The notes under the pieces were generated by a model, which was not told the DNA's origin, did no database searches, and saw only the letters and a list, made by a program, of their open reading frames with translations. This document shows positions 61,079 to 64,000 of a stretch of 64,000 nucleotides of DNA, one piece after another (position 1 is the first letter of the stretch; every line of letters starts with the position of its first letter). Origin of the DNA: Diplonema papillatum (Eukaryota; Euglenozoa; Diplonemea; Diplonemida; Diplonemidae); contig JAPJBO010000524.1 of assembly GCA_030068145.1 (NCBI GenBank), positions 62,001 through 126,000 of the forward strand. The letters run 5' to 3'. A program made the translations under genes and the position numbers.

Positions 61079-61690
61079 GCGCAGCGTCGACCCATTCGAA
61101 GCTTGAGAACAGACCGAAGCAGCGGTTTTCGTCCAAGCAACGCGCTTCCCTGACGTACCTCCTCACGTGTCGGAAGGTGCGGTGTCAAACTTCTCAACGA
61201 TGTGACCTCTGCCGGAGTTCTGATGGCTGTGGGTATTTTAAAGCCAGAAAGCATAGAGAACCCCTTGAAACCCGGCCATCTCCGCGTCTGCTTGGCAAGC
61301 GTGGTATTCGACAATTTGGCGGACGTACCGAACCTGCTGTGCGACTTTGTGTCTTCGCCCCAATGACGTTCAAAACCAGACCCTCGCGACGCAGAGACCC
61401 CCCCCCCCCGTCTCCCCCGCGAGAGAAAGCGAAGCAGGCAATACCCTTTTACTTGCCTTCAAAGCGCATGCCGTCACTGCGTTACAGCGCAGGTCCGAAT
61501 CGAGCCTGCTCTTGGTTGCTTGCCTCTTCGAGCCCCGGCATAAGCTGGGGGTTGCTTTTTCTGGTCTCATGGCAAAGTGCTTGAAAAAAGACCCGGCACC
61601 AATGAAGCGTCGATAAGACCGCCGACGCCTGTTCCGCTATTTGCAGGACTACAGCAGTCCGCCACACTTCGTTCTGTCCCCCACTTTCTG
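61079..61690. other. No gene recognised
   Basis: No frame with gene-like codon use. A C-run lies at 61398-61410. Confidence 0.4.
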
Positions 61691-61719
61691 CCCGAACGGG
61701 TTGCTTTAAGGCGCACAGG

Positions 61720-62050
61720 GGGGGGGGCGGCAGCAGTCGGCAGCCCTGCAGTCGGAGTTGGAACGGCTACCAGATCGCGCCTTCCCCAATAGCCTAATAT
61801 ACAGTTGACGGAGGGAGGCAAAGGCTTCCGTAAGCCGGGTTCATCCCCTCCGGATACACCGTGATGTACCGTGAACTACAGCATCAGCTTGAATTTAGAA
61901 TGCCGAATATCTGTGCCTAACCCCTGTTACGTCCAGGACACAAAAAAAGAACGGCCCCGCGAAGCCGGCTACCAAATCGCGCCTCCCAATAGCTAATATA
62001 CTTGAGGGAGGCGAAGGCTTCTGTAAGCCGTCCGTCCCCTCCTGGTATAC
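61720..62050 (+). pseudogene. Two partial copies of the leader and 5' coding part of the downstream PPR gene
   Basis: Coding relics (GCAGTCGGAGTTGGAACGG near 61749; GCGAAGCCGGCTACCAAATC near 61957) match about 62460-62505 of the gene. Each is followed by a copy of its leader: CCAATAGCCTAATATACAG at 61788 and CCAATAGCTAATATAC at 61985, both matching 62050-62070. So the unit 'end of fragment, then leader' is repeated before the intact gene. Confidence 0.75.
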
Positions 62051-62254
62051 CGTGCCAATAGCCTATTATACAGTTGACGAAGGGAAGCAAAGGCTTCTGA
62101 AAGTCGGGTCTATCCCCTCCTGGAACACCGTGATGTACACGGTGAAACGCGGCATCAGCTTGAATTTGGAATGCAGAATGTGCCTGAACCCTGCTACGCC
62201 CAGAAAAAAAAAGAAATACACAAAAGAAAGAAGGGGAAGTGGCGGGAGAGGCCA

Positions 62255-63397
62255 ATGCACCGGTCGCTCGCTCGTGCGCTGCAGCGCCAAGCCCGGGCTA
62301 GCAGCTGGGGGTACGCGCCGTCGTCGTTCGACTTGGGGCCGCGGAAGCTGCCTGACGGGCTCCTCGACAAGGACGTCGCCGACTACCTGCGGTGGACCCT
62401 GGGCACCGTGCAGCACGTGCGCGTGGGGCAGCAGCGGTCGGCAGCCCTGGCGGCAGCCCTCAAGTCGGAGTTGGAACGGCTCCGCGAAGCCGGCTACCAG
62501 ATCGGGCCGCAGGCGCACACGCAGGCCATCACACTGCTTGCTCGGTGGGGGCGCAACGTGGAGGCCCGCGTCACGTTGGAAGAGGCGAAAAGGAAAGGGA
62601 TGATCGAGAGCGCCGAACCCTACGAAGAACTCATGAAGGGCCACGCCATGTGCGGCGATCTGCACGGCATCCAGCAGGTCATCCGCGAAATGCACCAGGC
62701 CGGGTGGAAGATCACGAAGCAGGCGTACAACTACCTGCTGATGGGGTTCTCGAAGCGCGGGGAGCAAAGCCACGCGCTGTCCATCCTGGAAGCCATGAAG
62801 GACTCCGGCCTCCAACCGGACCGCATGTCGTACCACTGGACCATCATGGCCTGCAACAACTACACGGCGGCGCGCCGGGTATTCGACGACATGATCGAAA
62901 AAGGGATCCAGTTCAACGACCAGACGTTCAGTGCCCTTTTGAAGACCTGCGTCAAGGCCGGGGATGCCGCCAACGGGATGGCCGTGCTCGTGGAAGCCAT
63001 CTCCGACGGCCTCAAGCCGAGCAGCACCGTCTTCAACCAAGTCATGCGCCTGCACTTGAAGCCGCTGGACATGAACGCCGTCGCCTCCCTGTACCGCAAA
63101 ATGAGGGAAATCCGGATCCCACCCGACTTCGTCACGTACTGCATTTTCATCCGCGCGTGCAAGCTCGAGTGCCGCGGCGGGATTAAGGTGGACGGCCGCG
63201 CCATATCCCTGGCGGAAGCGGGGCTCGAGCAGGCGAGGAGAGACGGCACGGACCACCGCGAGGTGTACAGAGAGCTGCTGTCGCTGTACAACAAGGTGGG
63301 CGACCGGAAGAAGGCCGAGGAAATCGCCAACGTCATGCTGAAAGCTCTGCCGGGCGACAACCGCACCATCGACACGTCGCCTACTGTGTGGGCGTAA
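62255..63397 (+). CDS. Pentatricopeptide repeat (PPR) protein, probably mitochondrial
   Basis: I choose ATG 62255 because it begins a presequence-like MHRSLARALQRQARASSWGY; an in-frame ATG at 62171 lies in the repeated leader and would add 28 unlikely residues. The protein is 380 residues long. About seven PPR motifs span 90-330, for example PYEELMKGHAMCGDLHGIQQ, AYNYLLMGFSKRGEQSHAL, SYHWTIMACNNYTAARRVF, TFSALLKTCVKAGDAANGM and VTYCIFIRACKLE. They are P-type motifs without a catalytic tail. Role: sequence-specific organellar RNA binding. It is a different protein from the PPR at 24.5 kb. The end (TIDTSPTVWA) is intact. Confidence 0.87.
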   Translation: MHRSLARALQRQARASSWGYAPSSFDLGPRKLPDGLLDKDVADYLRWTLGTVQHVRVGQQRSAALAAALKSELERLREAGYQIGPQAHTQAITLLARWGRNVEARVTLEEAKRKGMIESAEPYEELMKGHAMCGDLHGIQQVIREMHQAGWKITKQAYNYLLMGFSKRGEQSHALSILEAMKDSGLQPDRMSYHWTIMACNNYTAARRVFDDMIEKGIQFNDQTFSALLKTCVKAGDAANGMAVLVEAISDGLKPSSTVFNQVMRLHLKPLDMNAVASLYRKMREIRIPPDFVTYCIFIRACKLECRGGIKVDGRAISLAEAGLEQARRDGTDHREVYRELLSLYNKVGDRKKAEEIANVMLKALPGDNRTIDTSPTVWA

Positions 63398-64000
63398 GTC
63401 CTCGTTCCTCCACGAGTTTTCCATGGGTCAGTCGGTCCTACGGCACGATACACTTGCCCGCGCGCAGGATGCCGGAGGGAAGCGCGGGAACATTCCGCAA
63501 ACCCACACGGGAGGCAACAAATCTGAAGTGGCGACACATCAACGATTCTGACCATGTCTCGCAGGTCCCGGGTGATGCAGTCGTCTCTATTCGGAGGAAA
63601 AAAGCTGACGCTTGAAGCGCCTCACGCGGGGACGGGGTTGGCTATCCTTGAGTTTGACGTCTACAGTTTCTTCGCGCACTTCTGATTGTGCACGGAAGAA
63701 TACCCCAGGGGCACCCCGCTCATCCCGCAGGCTGACTGCCACCAGGTGTTCAGTTGTCGCCACTCCTCGAAGCTTACCGCTATTCGATAGTTCGGGCTGA
63801 TCGAGCATGTTCATCGCTTTCAGACCTACGACGACGACCCTGTGCACCATCTGATATCGCCGCTAATGTTGGCCGAATGATCAGAATATCGTGTTGCGCG
63901 GAGACGTCCTGCGCGCAAGGCTACAAAACATTCATTATTGATACAGCGGAGGCTATCCGAACGGCCTCTGCGAGTAGTCGGGTGCAAGACACGTTCTAGC
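63398..64000. other. No gene recognised
   Basis: Short frames on both strands have mixed codon use. The 81-codon frame at 63754-63999 ends at the window edge and shows no family. Confidence 0.4.

Noticed and set aside
1..64000. Bacterial or viral origin of the window
   Set aside because: GT-AG intron in NDUFV2, mitochondrial presequences, SOUL, P4H, FHA and FCP1-type genes, and a eukaryotic-type SSU fragment all point to a nuclear eukaryotic genome.

Overview
This is a 64 kb piece of a eukaryotic (protist) nuclear genome. Genes are sparse, GC-rich and mostly unbroken. They sit in long, less GC-rich spacers full of small repeats. Polypyrimidine tracts ending in CAG lie just upstream of several start codons (clearest at the three FHA gene copies, 36.0-37.0 kb), as expected of spliced-leader trans-splicing acceptors. 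At least one gene (NDUFV2) has a long GT-AG cis intron. A small SSU rRNA fragment, two PPR proteins and a presequence-bearing RRM protein complete the picture. A euglenozoan, possibly a diplonemid, is my best guess; this is inference, not proof.

Layout. 0-9 kb: the end of one low-complexity gene, a 1144-codon repeat-rich hypothetical gene, their degenerate copies and a minus-strand coiled-coil fragment. 9.3-13.7 kb: a Penelope-like retroelement ORF with an N-terminal GIY-YIG endonuclease, CxC motif, reverse transcriptase, OTU cysteine protease and zinc finger. 14.2-16.3 kb: complex I 24 kDa subunit (NDUFV2) split by an intron that holds two foldback elements. 17.8-21.6 kb: an LRR protein inside an array of partial copies. 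22.4-26.3 kb: mitochondrial RRM protein, PPR protein and a PPR pseudogene. 26.5 kb: SSU rRNA fragment. 28.6-32.5 kb: large charged protein with an AT-hook-like motif. 33.7-34.5 kb: FCP1/NIF-type phosphatase. 36-39 kb: FHA protein with partial copies on both sides. 41.1-43.4 kb: membrane protein with a degenerate nucleotide cyclase domain. 43.5-53 kb: gene-poor, repeat-rich. 53-56.4 kb: two near-identical SOUL haem-binding protein genes. 57-58 kb: a sirtuin-like protein lacking catalytic residues. 59.4-60.5 kb: prolyl 4-hydroxylase. 62.3-63.4 kb: second PPR protein.

Two themes recur. First, nearly every intact gene is flanked by one to three decayed partial copies of itself, including its UTRs. 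Second, small dispersed repeats (called RepA and RepB here) occur many times in both orientations. RepA has inverted termini and interrupts one duplicated gene fragment, so it behaves like a small non-autonomous mobile element.

The genes do not form an operon or a single pathway. Three of them (RRM, two PPR) fit mitochondrial RNA metabolism and one (NDUFV2) the respiratory chain. The most unusual item is the GIY-YIG/RT/OTU retroelement.
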